Positions 1-6,931 of a DNA stretch of 19,786 nucleotides are shown here, one piece after another. The DNA lies in assembly GCF_018260405.1 (NCBI RefSeq), contig NZ_JAGLBG010000047.1, positions 1 through 19,786 on the forward strand. The letters are read 5' to 3'. The notes beneath the pieces were generated by a model. That model did no database searches. It was not told the origin of the DNA and saw only the letters and a program-made list of their open reading frames with translations. This DNA comes from Deinococcus sp. (GTDB taxonomy: Bacteria; Deinococcota; Deinococci; Deinococcales; Deinococcaceae). Numbering within the stretch: the stretch's first letter is position 1; the number at the start of each line of letters is the position of its first letter. The translations under genes were made by a program, and so were the position numbers.

Positions 1-201
1 GTGAGGAGTCGTGGCTTCCAAACCTCAGACATGTCCAGAGTTTACAATTCGACAACAACTTTCCGCGTTATCAATAGATTCAATCCGGGCGGACGCGAGT
101 AGGAGAGCTACGGGTTCCGGGCGTGGAGTTGGCAATCCGGCGTCCTGGCGGGCTGTCAATGAAACAGATCGAATGCATAGCCGCTTGACCTATTGTGTTG
201 C

Positions 202-1368
202 TCAGTTCGGCGGTGTGTCGTTGCCCAGCCGGATGGTGATTTCTGCCCCGGTGGTCGGCGCTTCGTTGCTGACGCTCCCGAATCCCAGGGTCTGCCGGAC
301 CCGGTTTGCCCCGGTGCCGGAAATGGTCGTGGCGGTCTCATGGCGGGGTTCCTCGGCGATCTGAACCGAAGCGTACCCACTTGCTTCCAGTCGGGATTTT
401 AGCCGGGTGGCGCTGCCTGCGGGGGCGGCCAGATTGACCACGCTGATGGTTTGGTTGCGCGGGTCGCTGGGATCGCGGAAGTGCTGCTGCACCAGCTGAC
501 CCAGAACCGGGCGGTCCACCACCCAGGTTCCGCCCTGGCCGAAGCGGCCGGGCAGGGTCAGGGCATTGATTTTAGGGCCGCTCAGGACTGCGCCCAGCAG
601 TTCGCCGACCTGGGTGCGGGTCAGGCCGCTTCTGGTGTTGCGGTTGATCGCTCCGGCGGCGCCCGGCAAGCGCCACCAGTTCAGCGGACTGCGGAGTTTG
701 TTGCTTAGCGCACTGATAAAAGCCTGCTGCCGCCCCACGCGGCCTATATCCGACATGCCGTCGTGCCGGAAGCGCAGAAAGCCTTCGGCCTGTTCGCCGC
801 TGAGGTTCTGAGGGCCGGGGTGCAAGTCGATGTGTAGGTGCCCGGCGTTGTCGTCGTATTTCATGCGCTGCGGCACGTCTACCCTGACGCCACCCGCCGC
901 GTTGGTCAGGTCGCGCACGGCACTGAGGGATAAGAACAGGTAGCCATCAACGGGAACGCCTGTTAACTTCTGTACGCTGGTCATCAGCGCTCTGGGCCCG
1001 GCTTCGGGGTCATCTGGGGAGGCTTCGGCGGCGTGTTTGTTGGCACTGTTGATCTTGCCCCAGCCGTAACCGTCGATATCGACCCAGGTATCGCGCGGAA
1101 TGCTCAGCAGGTTGATCTGCCCGTCCGGGCGAATCTGCGCCAGCATCAGCGTGTCGGTGCGGGTCTTGAAATCCAGGGGCTTGGCGGGGTAAGGCCAGAC
1201 GGGGGCTTTCCAGTCGTAATCGACATCCATACCCGCCAACACGAGATTGATCGGCCCCTGCGCTTTGTGCGGCAGGGTTCCGTAACGCAGCAGGGCCGGA
1301 ACTGCTGGAGAAAGCAGCGCCGTCAGTCCTGCCAGAGCAAGCAGAATAAAAGCGGGCGGACGAAGCAC
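202..1368 (-). CDS. LytR-CpsA-Psr (LCP) family cell-wall glycopolymer transferase
   Basis: LCP proteins are membrane-anchored enzymes that move lipid-linked glycopolymers onto the cell wall or a related acceptor, acting outside the membrane. After a short start the protein has a hydrophobic anchor rich in Leu and Ala, then the LCP domain with the characteristic TDTLML, SIPRDTWV and FRHDGMSDIGRVGRQQ segments (the conserved Asp/Arg residues that bind phosphate and metal). A C-terminal region of about 90 residues resembles the LytR_C domain. The frame is open to a TTG at 1410, but a promoter (TTGGTT, 17 bases, TATTCT) lies across that TTG and points to the GTG at 1366-1368, 6 bases after the -10 box. 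I therefore choose the GTG, giving 388 residues. The gene is divergent from the lipoprotein gene at 1496. Family call is firm; the acceptor polymer is unknown. Confidence 0.88.
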   Translation of the reverse strand: MLRPPAFILLALAGLTALLSPAVPALLRYGTLPHKAQGPINLVLAGMDVDYDWKAPVWPYPAKPLDFKTRTDTLMLAQIRPDGQINLLSIPRDTWVDIDGYGWGKINSANKHAAEASPDDPEAGPRALMTSVQKLTGVPVDGYLFLSLSAVRDLTNAAGGVRVDVPQRMKYDDNAGHLHIDLHPGPQNLSGEQAEGFLRFRHDGMSDIGRVGRQQAFISALSNKLRSPLNWWRLPGAAGAINRNTRSGLTRTQVGELLGAVLSGPKINALTLPGRFGQGGTWVVDRPVLGQLVQQHFRDPSDPRNQTISVVNLAAPAGSATRLKSRLEASGYASVQIAEEPRHETATTISGTGANRVRQTLGFGSVSNEAPTTGAEITIRLGNDTPPN

Positions 1369-1374
1369 CCAGCG

Positions 1375-1403
1375 AGAATAGCGGGTCTGGCCTGAGGAAC
1401 CAA
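1375..1403 (-). promoter_or_regulatory. Leaderless promoter of the LCP gene
   Basis: On the minus strand a -35 box TTGGTT (1398-1403), a 17-base spacer and a -10 box TATTCT (1375-1380) are followed after 6 bases by GTG (1366-1368). This matches the TANNNT-then-start arrangement of leaderless Deinococcus genes. It decides the start codon of the LCP gene, because the upstream TTG at 1410 would not be transcribed from it. Confidence 0.6.
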
Positions 1404-1495
1404 CCGCCAAAAGGTGGAGACCGCGTTGCCGCGTGGCACTTCATAGAAGATGGTTTTAAGAAAACGGATATAACCTTCTGCTAGGCTTAAAGCCC

Positions 1496-2212
1496 ATGAA
1501 TAAACTAATGGCTCCGTTAATGCTGACTACCCTGACCGTCGCCCTATCGAGCTGCTCCTCAGATCCTAAAACCCCGGTGGCGCCCCCCGTTCAGGTCACT
1601 GGAACGGTCAAGAGTGGTTCGGGCGAGGGTAAGATTTCACTCGCCGGGACAGGAACGACCGTGCTGGCTTCGGCGCCTGTGGCAGCTGACGGCAGCTTTA
1701 CGCTGAACCTGCCGGACGCGGGTGCGCTGGCTGGACAGCTGGTGTCGGCCAGCACGATCATGGCGAACGTAGGCTGTGTAGGCAACCTGATTTCCAGCAA
1801 TGCGGCGGCTAAGGGCTTTGGCTTCGCTGCGCTTAACGCCGTGCGGAGCGGCGCCTCACAGCAAGTTTATGCAGCCTCGGCGCAGGGCAATGTCGCGTCG
1901 GTCAGTTCCGAGATGAATATGGATCTGTGGGTCTATGTCGACCAGGCCACCAATCTCAGCGGCTCAGTCGATTGCACTAAGCTGGCTAATTCGCCGCAGG
2001 TCAGTGCTATCTCGGCCAAGTTTCAAAACCCCCAAACCCCGGTAGTCAGCCTCAACGCTGGCTGGAATGTCGTGCACTTCAAGGGAACCTCGGGAATTAC
2101 TGGGCCATACGACATTAAGGGCGCTATCTTTAACCCTTCTGCAAGCTCCAAGCCCGCTTCCAGTTGGCTCACCATCGATGACGCGATTAAGAACCTCAGC
2201 ATCAGATTGTAA
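1496..2212 (+). CDS. Putative small lipoprotein of unknown function
   Basis: A 238-residue protein with a lipoprotein signal: Lys near the N-terminus, a hydrophobic stretch, and a lipobox LSSC with the lipidated Cys at residue 20, followed by a Ser/Pro-rich tether. The mature part is rich in Gly, Ala, Ser, Val and Thr with alternating hydrophobic patterns, suggesting a beta-rich exported domain. Two further Cys (in VGCVG and VDCTK) could form a disulfide. A stretch such as VTGTVKSGSGEG followed by VAADGSFTLNLP resembles carboxypeptidase-regulatory-like beta-sandwich repeats; this is inference. A possible -10 box TAGGCT ends 8 bases before the ATG and there is no Shine-Dalgarno, so the transcript may be nearly leaderless. 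It is divergent from the LCP gene. I do not recognise a named family. Confidence 0.75.
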   Translation: MNKLMAPLMLTTLTVALSSCSSDPKTPVAPPVQVTGTVKSGSGEGKISLAGTGTTVLASAPVAADGSFTLNLPDAGALAGQLVSASTIMANVGCVGNLISSNAAAKGFGFAALNAVRSGASQQVYAASAQGNVASVSSEMNMDLWVYVDQATNLSGSVDCTKLANSPQVSAISAKFQNPQTPVVSLNAGWNVVHFKGTSGITGPYDIKGAIFNPSASSKPASSWLTIDDAIKNLSIRL

Positions 2213-2369
2213 GCGCCGAACTGTACAGTGTTACGGCTTTAACCATCAGATTTTACGACCAGTCTGGTGGTCCAACCGGGGCAGTCGGCTTTACGGTTTT
2301 CTGGCCTGACCAGGAGATGAGGAAAAAGTAGACCCCGGCTGTATCGTAAGGGCGCTAAAGGCAACACAG

Positions 2370-2407
2370 AATATCCGCCCCAGTATCTTCTGGTCGCGGA
2401 TATTTTT
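2370..2407 (+). terminator. Intrinsic terminator downstream of the lipoprotein gene
   Basis: AATATCCGC (2370-2378) pairs with GCGGATATT (2396-2404); inside, CCAG (2380-2383) pairs with CTGG (2390-2393) around loop TATCTT. A run of five T (2403-2407) follows on the plus strand. It sits about 160 bases after the lipoprotein stop and is the only plausible plus-strand stop signal before the convergent protease gene. The minus strand lacks a T-run beyond the stem, so it is directional. Confidence 0.7.
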
Positions 2408-2488
2408 ATGTCTTGTCTCGTAGCGCTTCGTCCCAAAGAAGCTGAGGGGTGCCGAAAGCTCTCTCATGATTCGGGGCAGTGCAGCTTG

Positions 2489-2590
2489 CTTGAGCAGGCC
2501 GGGCCGCCTCTTGACCAAAACAGCACCCTTGAAGGGGCCTGCCCGCTTCTTGGGCAAAACGGACTCGCTTGAGTAGGCCTGCCCGCTCCA
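2489..2590 (+). repeat. Array of ~39-base imperfect repeats, copy 1
   Basis: Three units begin at 2489, 2528 and 2568 (periods 39 and 40), the last one cut short. The consensus begins CTTGAGYAGGCCTGCCCGC and continues TTCTTGGGCAAAACGG. The middle unit carries a small stem TGCCC/GGGCA with a 7-base loop. The same unit recurs in reverse orientation at 4442-4523. This copy lies just beyond the 3' end of the protease gene. Together with 2213-2369, where nothing was recognised, it accounts for the gap between the lipoprotein and the protease. Confidence 0.6.
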
Positions 2591-2619
2591 GACATACGGG
2601 AATTGGAGGACAGGCCGGA

Positions 2620-3945
2620 TCAGTTCTGGGCGCTGGGATTGGCCGGGAAATTGAATGCGCTGAGGGTCACGGTGACTTCGCGGGACTGTCTGCCGTTCTG
2701 AACAGTCAATTTGACGCTGTCGCCCAGGCGTTTGCTGATGATGGCGCGTTGCAGGTCGTCTCCTGTGGCGACGCTCTGGCCATCGATGGCGGTAATGATG
2801 TCGCCGTTGGTGCTGATTGCGCCCGTTTGCCCCGTCGCCGGGTTGGTATCCTGAATGGCGTTGTTGCTGCCGCCTCTGAGCTGTGCCGCCGCTGCCGGGC
2901 TATTCGGAAAGACGTTTTGAAGCAGTGCGCCATTGGCCGGAAGACCGTACTTCTGGCGCACCTCGGGACTCAGCCCGCTGAGATCGGTAAACTGCACGCC
3001 CAACGAAGGAGTCTTGAGCACCTGCCCGTTGCCCGCCTGAAGCTGCGGTAACAGTTTTTTGACTGTGTTGATCGGGATGGCAAAGCCTACCCCTGCGCTC
3101 TGGCCGATGCCCCCGGTCAGAATCTGGGTGTTGACCCCGATAACCTGTCCGGCGCTGTCGAGCAGTGGCCCGCCCGAGTTGCCGGGATTGATGGCGGCGT
3201 CGGTCTGAATGACGCTCTGCTGAATTTCCTTGGTGCCTACCGCGACTTTGCGTTCCAGACTGCTGATGATGCCTTCGGACACGCTGAAATCCAGGTCGAA
3301 GGGTGCGCCCATTGCCACGGCCTTGAGGCCCACGTCTAGCTTGTCGCTGTCGCCCAGCGGCATCGGCTGAATCCTGTCACTGCTTAGCCCGTCGGCCCGA
3401 ATGAGAGCCAGATCGAAGTCGGGGGCGCGGGCCACGACTTTGGCTTTATAGGTCTGCTTGCTGCCGTGCAGGCGGATGGTAATGGTATCGGCTCCCTCTA
3501 CCACGTGGTTGTTGGTGATGATGTCGCCCTGCGTATCGACAAAAAAGCCGCTACCGGTGCCGCGTGCCAGTTCGCCAGTGCCGCTATTGCCGTCGTCGGG
3601 CAGGTTGAACTGCTGCCCGAACTGCTCCTGTAGCCGTTGGCGCAGCTGGGCCTGCGGGGTGGCCGTACTCTTTTCCGTCACACTGATGTACACCAGACCG
3701 TTTTGCCGGGCCTTGACCAGTTGCACGGTATTGGCCTCCGATTCGGTTCTGGCGCGGCCATTGTCCGCCGTAGGAATCAGGGCCGTCGCCCCCGTCTGCG
3801 TCTGGGCGGTGGGCAGGGCTGTGGATGCCGGGGTCACTACCGCCGCACTCTGCTGCGCGGCACTGCGTTCGTTCAGGCCATACCCCAGGAAACCACCCAG
3901 GGCCAGAGCGCCTGTCAGAGCCAGCATGGAAAGGTTCTTCTTCAT
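2620..3945 (-). CDS. HtrA/DegP-family trypsin-like serine protease with PDZ domain
   Basis: An exported S1C-type protease/chaperone that degrades or refolds damaged envelope proteins. The N-terminus (MKKNLSMLALTGALALGG) is a signal peptide or anchor, followed by an Ala/Thr/Gln-rich tether. The protease domain carries the full triad, numbered from the upstream GTG: His153 in ITNNHVVEGA, Asp184 in DFDLAL, and Ser263 in NPGNSGGP. One C-terminal PDZ domain covers roughly residues 318-425, with SLGVQFTDLS at its start and NGDIITAIDGQSV near its end. The frame is open to a GTG at 3961-3963 (447 residues). I prefer the ATG at 3943-3945 (441 residues) because it begins a typical signal peptide; neither start has a clear Shine-Dalgarno. 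The PDZ holds an unusual insert (GGSNNAIQDTNPATGQTGA). Family call is firm; a DegP/DegQ/DegS-type assignment is not possible. Confidence 0.92.
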   Translation of the reverse strand: MKKNLSMLALTGALALGGFLGYGLNERSAAQQSAAVVTPASTALPTAQTQTGATALIPTADNGRARTESEANTVQLVKARQNGLVYISVTEKSTATPQAQLRQRLQEQFGQQFNLPDDGNSGTGELARGTGSGFFVDTQGDIITNNHVVEGADTITIRLHGSKQTYKAKVVARAPDFDLALIRADGLSSDRIQPMPLGDSDKLDVGLKAVAMGAPFDLDFSVSEGIISSLERKVAVGTKEIQQSVIQTDAAINPGNSGGPLLDSAGQVIGVNTQILTGGIGQSAGVGFAIPINTVKKLLPQLQAGNGQVLKTPSLGVQFTDLSGLSPEVRQKYGLPANGALLQNVFPNSPAAAAQLRGGSNNAIQDTNPATGQTGAISTNGDIITAIDGQSVATGDDLQRAIISKRLGDSVKLTVQNGRQSREVTVTLSAFNFPANPSAQN

Positions 3946-4047
3946 AAGCTTATACTGGCGCACCCAGGTTACGCCACGGTTAAAAGCGGACTAACCTATC
4001 TGGGGGATAACCCGCCTAAGTAGCTGGCGGGTGATGATTGCATCATC

Positions 4048-4090
4048 GCTCCGAGCGGACTTGCAAAGCTGCGAAGCAGAGCGAGTAGCC
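4048..4090. repeat. Possible small dispersed repeat (relative of 6766-6800)
   Basis: The segment has internal pairing (CGCTC near 4048 with GAGCG near 4080; AGCTGCGAAGCAG). Its reverse complement shares blocks GGCTAC, a GCTTGC/GCTTCGC core, TGCAAG and GCTCGGA with 6766-6800. The similarity is gapped and could be chance, so this is a weak call. Confidence 0.3.
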
Positions 4091-4403
4091 AAAAGGAGTT
4101 CTGGGCGGAAGTGGAGTGGGTTTGGGCTCTTTTCCCAGACCAATGTAACTATAGCCAGGTGCTACTAAGGGCCTGTCCGGAAAATACGGTTGATGCTCAT
4201 AAAGAGCGCCGCTTGAGCAATTTACAGTTGGGGAGACGATCTATATCGTCGCGTCTAGCACGTAGATTTCCCATCTTGAAAACCCTTTTTATACCGGGCC
4301 ACCCTGACCCTCACCCGGTCAAGTCCACCCGTGCCCCACCAGAGCCGCCTCTTGGGACGGCATCTCTCATGACTTTTATCCGGTCATAAGGATAAAAGCC
4401 TGT
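4091..4403. other. Non-coding stretch with no recognisable gene
   Basis: Nothing with gene-like character is visible here. A 92-codon open frame (4111-4389, plus) has no Shine-Dalgarno, no recognisable motif and a Pro/Arg-rich composition typical of chance frames. The stretch is less GC-rich than its neighbours and holds two short perfect inverted repeats: GACGAT/ATCGTC near 4236-4251 and CTTTTATCC/GGATAAAAG (4373-4381 with 4390-4398). It may be decayed sequence. Confidence 0.4.
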
Positions 4404-4430
4404 AAAAAGGCCATGTCATTTATGGCTTTT
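4404..4430 (-). terminator. Terminator-like hairpin downstream of the histidine kinase
   Basis: GCCAT (4410-4414) pairs with ATGGC (4422-4426) around a 7-base loop, extended by A-run/T-run pairing. Read on the minus strand, the stem is followed by CTTTTTAC, a usable T-run for transcripts arriving from the kinase gene about 190 bases upstream. The plus strand also has TTTT after the stem, so it may act both ways. Confidence 0.5.
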
Positions 4431-4441
4431 GCTGCCAAGAC

Positions 4442-4523
4442 AGCGGGCAGGCCCCTGCCTGGGTGCCGTTTTGCCCAGGAAGCGGGCAGGCTTGCCCAGG
4501 CGAGTCCGTCTTGCCTGGGCAAG
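4442..4523 (-). repeat. Array of ~39-base imperfect repeats, copy 2 (inverted relative to copy 1)
   Basis: AGCGGGCAGG recurs at 4442 and 4481 (period 39), and CCGTTTTGCCCAGG at 4466 is echoed by CCGTCTTGCCTGGG at 4506 (period 40). On the minus strand the units match those at 2489-2590. It also contains an 11-bp perfect inverted repeat, CTTGCCCAGGC (4491-4501) with GCCTGGGCAAG (4513-4523), with no T-run after it. It lies just beyond the 3' end of the kinase gene. Confidence 0.6.
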
Positions 4524-4619
4524 CCACTTGGGCTGAAGTTCTCCAAAGGGCGTCATGATGAAAGCTGCTTTAGGCCTGGATTGGATGGGAGACAGCTGGG
4601 TGGGGGGCACCTGCGCTGC

Positions 4620-5969
4620 TCAGCCCCGTTCTGCTGGGGTAGGGGAGGGAAGCGTCACCCTGACCTGTGCGCCTCCGCCGCTGGCGTGGCCCAGGAGCAG
4701 TTGACCGTGGTGCGCCTCGATGACTTCACGCACCACCGCCAGCCCCAGCCCAAAGCCCTCGACCCTGGTTTGCCCCCGCACGAACGCTTCGGTCAGCGCA
4801 CCCTCTGGAAAGCCGGGGCCGCTGTCCTGTACCGTCAGCTGCACATCACCGTTGCCCAGGTAAGTCACCTGAACCTGTACTTCGCCGTCTCTGGGCGTAA
4901 ATTTAATGGCGTTGCCGATCAGGTTTTCAAGCACGCTGCCGAGCATGACCCGGTCCCCACGAACCAGGCAGGTCTGTCCATCAAGCCAGAGATCGAGATT
5001 TTGCTTGAGGGCCAGGGGTTGCAGCAGGTCCACGGCCTCGCCTGCCACTTCGAGCAGGTCGAGCAGAGCGAAGTTGTCAGTGGGCTTGACGGGGCCGTGC
5101 TCGCCGGTGAGCCGCTGCACACGCGTCAGGGTCATCAGGTTACCGGTCAGTTGCCGCAGGCGGCTGGCGGTTTTCTCGGTGCGTTCCAGGGTGGCCCTCA
5201 ACTCGGCGGCGGGCCGTTCCCGCGACAGGACGTGCTGCACGTCGGCCAGCATTGCCGTGACCGGTGTTCGCAATTCGTGGGACGCACTTGCCAGAAACAG
5301 CGTCTCGCGTTCGCGCTCGGCCCTGAGGGCACTCAGACTGCGTTGCAGGGCGCGGGCCAGCGCACCCACTTCGTCGTTTTCCTGCTGTGCCGGGAGCGCT
5401 CCGGGCTGGTCGAGGTGTTCGACCCGCGCCGCCAGCTGTTCGAGGGGGTGCAGGGTACGGCGCACCTCATGGGCCACCAGTGCGCCGCCCGCACTACTGA
5501 GAAGCAGCAGCGTCAGGGAAGCGATCAGTGCGTAACGCCGCAGCAGATGGGTAAGCGGTTCCAGACTGCGCCCCACCTGCACGGTCGTGTCACCTGTACG
5601 CCGCGAGGCCACCAGATAGCTGCCGACTGCGCGTGTCGCCCGCGTTTCCTGGTCGCTGAGAAAAGTAGGGTCGAGGGTATCCGGGCCGTTGGCTCCTCCG
5701 GACCAGCTAAGTGCGGCCCCGTTGTAGATGCGGGCCGCTGCGCTCAGGCCATTTTGCTCTAGCAGATCATCGGCGTCCAGTGCGAACTGGTGGTCGCCCG
5801 GGTCGGTCGTGGCAATGGTCAGGAGGGCGTCGGCCTGCGCCGAGGTCTGCCGCACGACGCTTCCGAGTTCTACCCGCCAGAGCATTACTCCGGCAATCCC
5901 GGCAAAGGTAAGCAGCGAGACTAGCATGACCCAGAAGGTCAGTAGGGTCAGGCGTGCCCGGAGGGTCAA
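4620..5969 (-). CDS. Sensor histidine kinase of a two-component system
   Basis: A 449-residue membrane kinase, partner of the regulator immediately upstream. It has a first membrane helix (about residues 8-31), an extracytoplasmic sensor region of about 110 residues with no recognised fold, and a second helix (about 146-166). A HAMP-like linker follows. The HisKA box SHELRTPVT carries the phosphorylated His231. The ATPase domain has N box LENLIGNAIKFT (347-358), D/G1 box DSGPGF and G2 box GFGLGLAVV. All catalytic boxes look intact. It starts at TTG (5967-5969), 3 bases after the regulator stop (5973-5975), with GGGGAG just upstream as Shine-Dalgarno, so translation is probably coupled. The signal sensed cannot be read from the sequence. 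Confidence 0.9.
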   Translation of the reverse strand: MTLRARLTLLTFWVMLVSLLTFAGIAGVMLWRVELGSVVRQTSAQADALLTIATTDPGDHQFALDADDLLEQNGLSAAARIYNGAALSWSGGANGPDTLDPTFLSDQETRATRAVGSYLVASRRTGDTTVQVGRSLEPLTHLLRRYALIASLTLLLLSSAGGALVAHEVRRTLHPLEQLAARVEHLDQPGALPAQQENDEVGALARALQRSLSALRAERERETLFLASASHELRTPVTAMLADVQHVLSRERPAAELRATLERTEKTASRLRQLTGNLMTLTRVQRLTGEHGPVKPTDNFALLDLLEVAGEAVDLLQPLALKQNLDLWLDGQTCLVRGDRVMLGSVLENLIGNAIKFTPRDGEVQVQVTYLGNGDVQLTVQDSGPGFPEGALTEAFVRGQTRVEGFGLGLAVVREVIEAHHGQLLLGHASGGGAQVRVTLPSPTPAERG

Positions 5970-5972
5970 GGC

Positions 5973-6641
5973 TTACTCCCCAGCCGGAAAGCTGTAGCCT
6001 ACGCCGCGCATCGTCTGCACCACATCGTCGCCGAGTTTGCGGCGCAGGTTGCGAACGTAGGTGTCGACCACATTCGATTCGGCGTCGAACCGCCCGTCCC
6101 ATACACGGTCAATCAGTTCTTCACGGGTAAACACGCGCCCTGGATGTGAGGCCAGCACTTCCAGCAGCGAGTATTCCTTAGCGGTCAGGGCCACACGCTG
6201 CCCGGAGCGGCTCACGGCCCGTGAAGTCCAGTCGAATTCCAGATCGTGCCATACACGGGTACTCTGAATTTCGGCGCGGCCACGCCGGACCAGTGCGCGT
6301 AGTCTGGCCTGCACCTCACCCAGGTGAAACGGTTTGACCATATAGTCGTCGCCCCCGGCATCCAGGCCCGTAATGCGGTCCTCAACGGCGTCACGGGCGG
6401 TCAGAAACATAACGGGAACGCTGTGGCCTTCGCTGCGTAGCTGCCGCACCAGACTAAAGCCTGCCAGCGGCCCCTCTGGTAAACCAACATCGACCATCAA
6501 GGCATCGAAGGGAAAATTGACAGCCAGTTCGTGCGCTTCCGTCGCGCTCTGGGCTTCATCGACGGCAAAGCCTGCTTCACGCAGATTGGCAACCAGGGGC
6601 CTCCGGATGTCGAGTTCGTCTTCTACCACAAGGAAACGCAT
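5973..6641 (-). CDS. OmpR/PhoB-family response regulator
   Basis: A 222-residue DNA-binding regulator. The receiver domain (1-118) has the acidic pair Glu7/Asp8, phospho-acceptor Asp51 in MVDVGLP, Thr81 in FLTARD and Lys103 in VKPF. The C-terminal winged helix (about 127-218) shows the usual LTAKEYSLLEVLASHPGRVF and VDTYVRNLRRKLG segments. It is cotranscribed with the kinase that follows. The ATG is preceded after 6 bases by -10 box TAAAGT, so the transcript is probably leaderless. Several direct repeats of AAAGTGTYGG lie upstream of the -10 box and could be the regulator's own binding sites. Target genes are unknown; the pair is not obviously linked to the ter genes beyond proximity. Confidence 0.93.
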   Translation of the reverse strand: MRFLVVEDELDIRRPLVANLREAGFAVDEAQSATEAHELAVNFPFDALMVDVGLPEGPLAGFSLVRQLRSEGHSVPVMFLTARDAVEDRITGLDAGGDDYMVKPFHLGEVQARLRALVRRGRAEIQSTRVWHDLEFDWTSRAVSRSGQRVALTAKEYSLLEVLASHPGRVFTREELIDRVWDGRFDAESNVVDTYVRNLRRKLGDDVVQTMRGVGYSFPAGE

Positions 6642-6647
6642 GTGCTT

Positions 6648-6699
6648 ACTTTAGCCGACACTTTAGCCAACACTTTCTGAACAATGGTTCGGACACTTT
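6648..6699 (-). promoter_or_regulatory. Promoter of the two-component operon with tandem direct repeats
   Basis: On the minus strand, -10 box TAAAGT (6648-6653) lies 6 bases before the regulator ATG. No good -35 box is found. Instead, AAAGTGTYSG repeats occur at 6655-6664, 6667-6676 and 6690-6699, with a partial AAAGT at 6648-6652, spaced 12 and 23 bases (about one and two helical turns). OmpR-type regulators typically bind such direct repeats, so autoregulation is likely but inferred. Confidence 0.5.
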
Positions 6700-6749
6700 G
6701 AAAGTCCTGCTGCGCCCAAGTGTGACCAGCACGAATTTTTCAGCCTCTT

Positions 6750-6818
6750 CCTATCTGCGGGGGACGGCTACAGCTTGCGCTGCAAGAGGCTCGGACTCGC
6801 AGAGGGCAAACCGATAGG
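6750..6818. other. Structured intergenic element, possible repeat or small RNA
   Basis: Nested inverted repeats can be drawn: CCTATC (6750-6755) with GATAGG (6813-6818), CTGCG (6755-6759) with CGCAG (6798-6802), and CAGC (6771-6774) with GCTG (6779-6782). An alternative stem is GCCTCTT (6743-6749) with AAGAGGC (6784-6790). No promoter or T-run terminator is evident, so it may be only a dispersed repeat related to 4048-4090. Confidence 0.3.
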
Positions 6819-6919
6819 GGTGACGCGAAGCGCGTGCTAAACAGCTTATTTCAGACTTTCCCTGCCCTGAGTTATGAAACGGCCCGAACGACTAATAAAT
6901 TACGGAGAAATTGAAGCTG

Positions 6920-6925
6920 TAGCAT
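6920..6925 (+). promoter_or_regulatory. -10 box of a leaderless promoter for the gene at 6932
   Basis: TAGCAT (6920-6925) ends 6 bases before the ATG at 6932, the spacing seen in leaderless Deinococcus transcripts. There is no Shine-Dalgarno. The -35 region is not convincing. Confidence 0.4.
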
Positions 6926-6931
6926 GATCCT

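Noticed and set aside
2489..2590. Repeat array as a CRISPR
   Set aside because: Units are directly adjacent and diverged, with no unique spacers and no cas genes nearby.
3940..3956. Palindrome around CATAAGCTTAT at the protease start as a radiation-response (RDRM) operator
   Set aside because: It is only a short palindrome and does not match the longer TTATG...CATAA form of that motif as I remember it. I found no convincing copy elsewhere in the window.
4111..4389. 92-codon plus-strand frame as a gene or transposase remnant
   Set aside because: No Shine-Dalgarno, leaderless -10 box, terminal inverted repeats or recognisable residues; composition looks random.
4413..5762. 449-codon plus-strand open frame
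   Set aside because: It is antisense to the histidine kinase, which has all catalytic boxes in frame; the opposite frame has no recognisable domain and is an expected shadow in GC-rich DNA.
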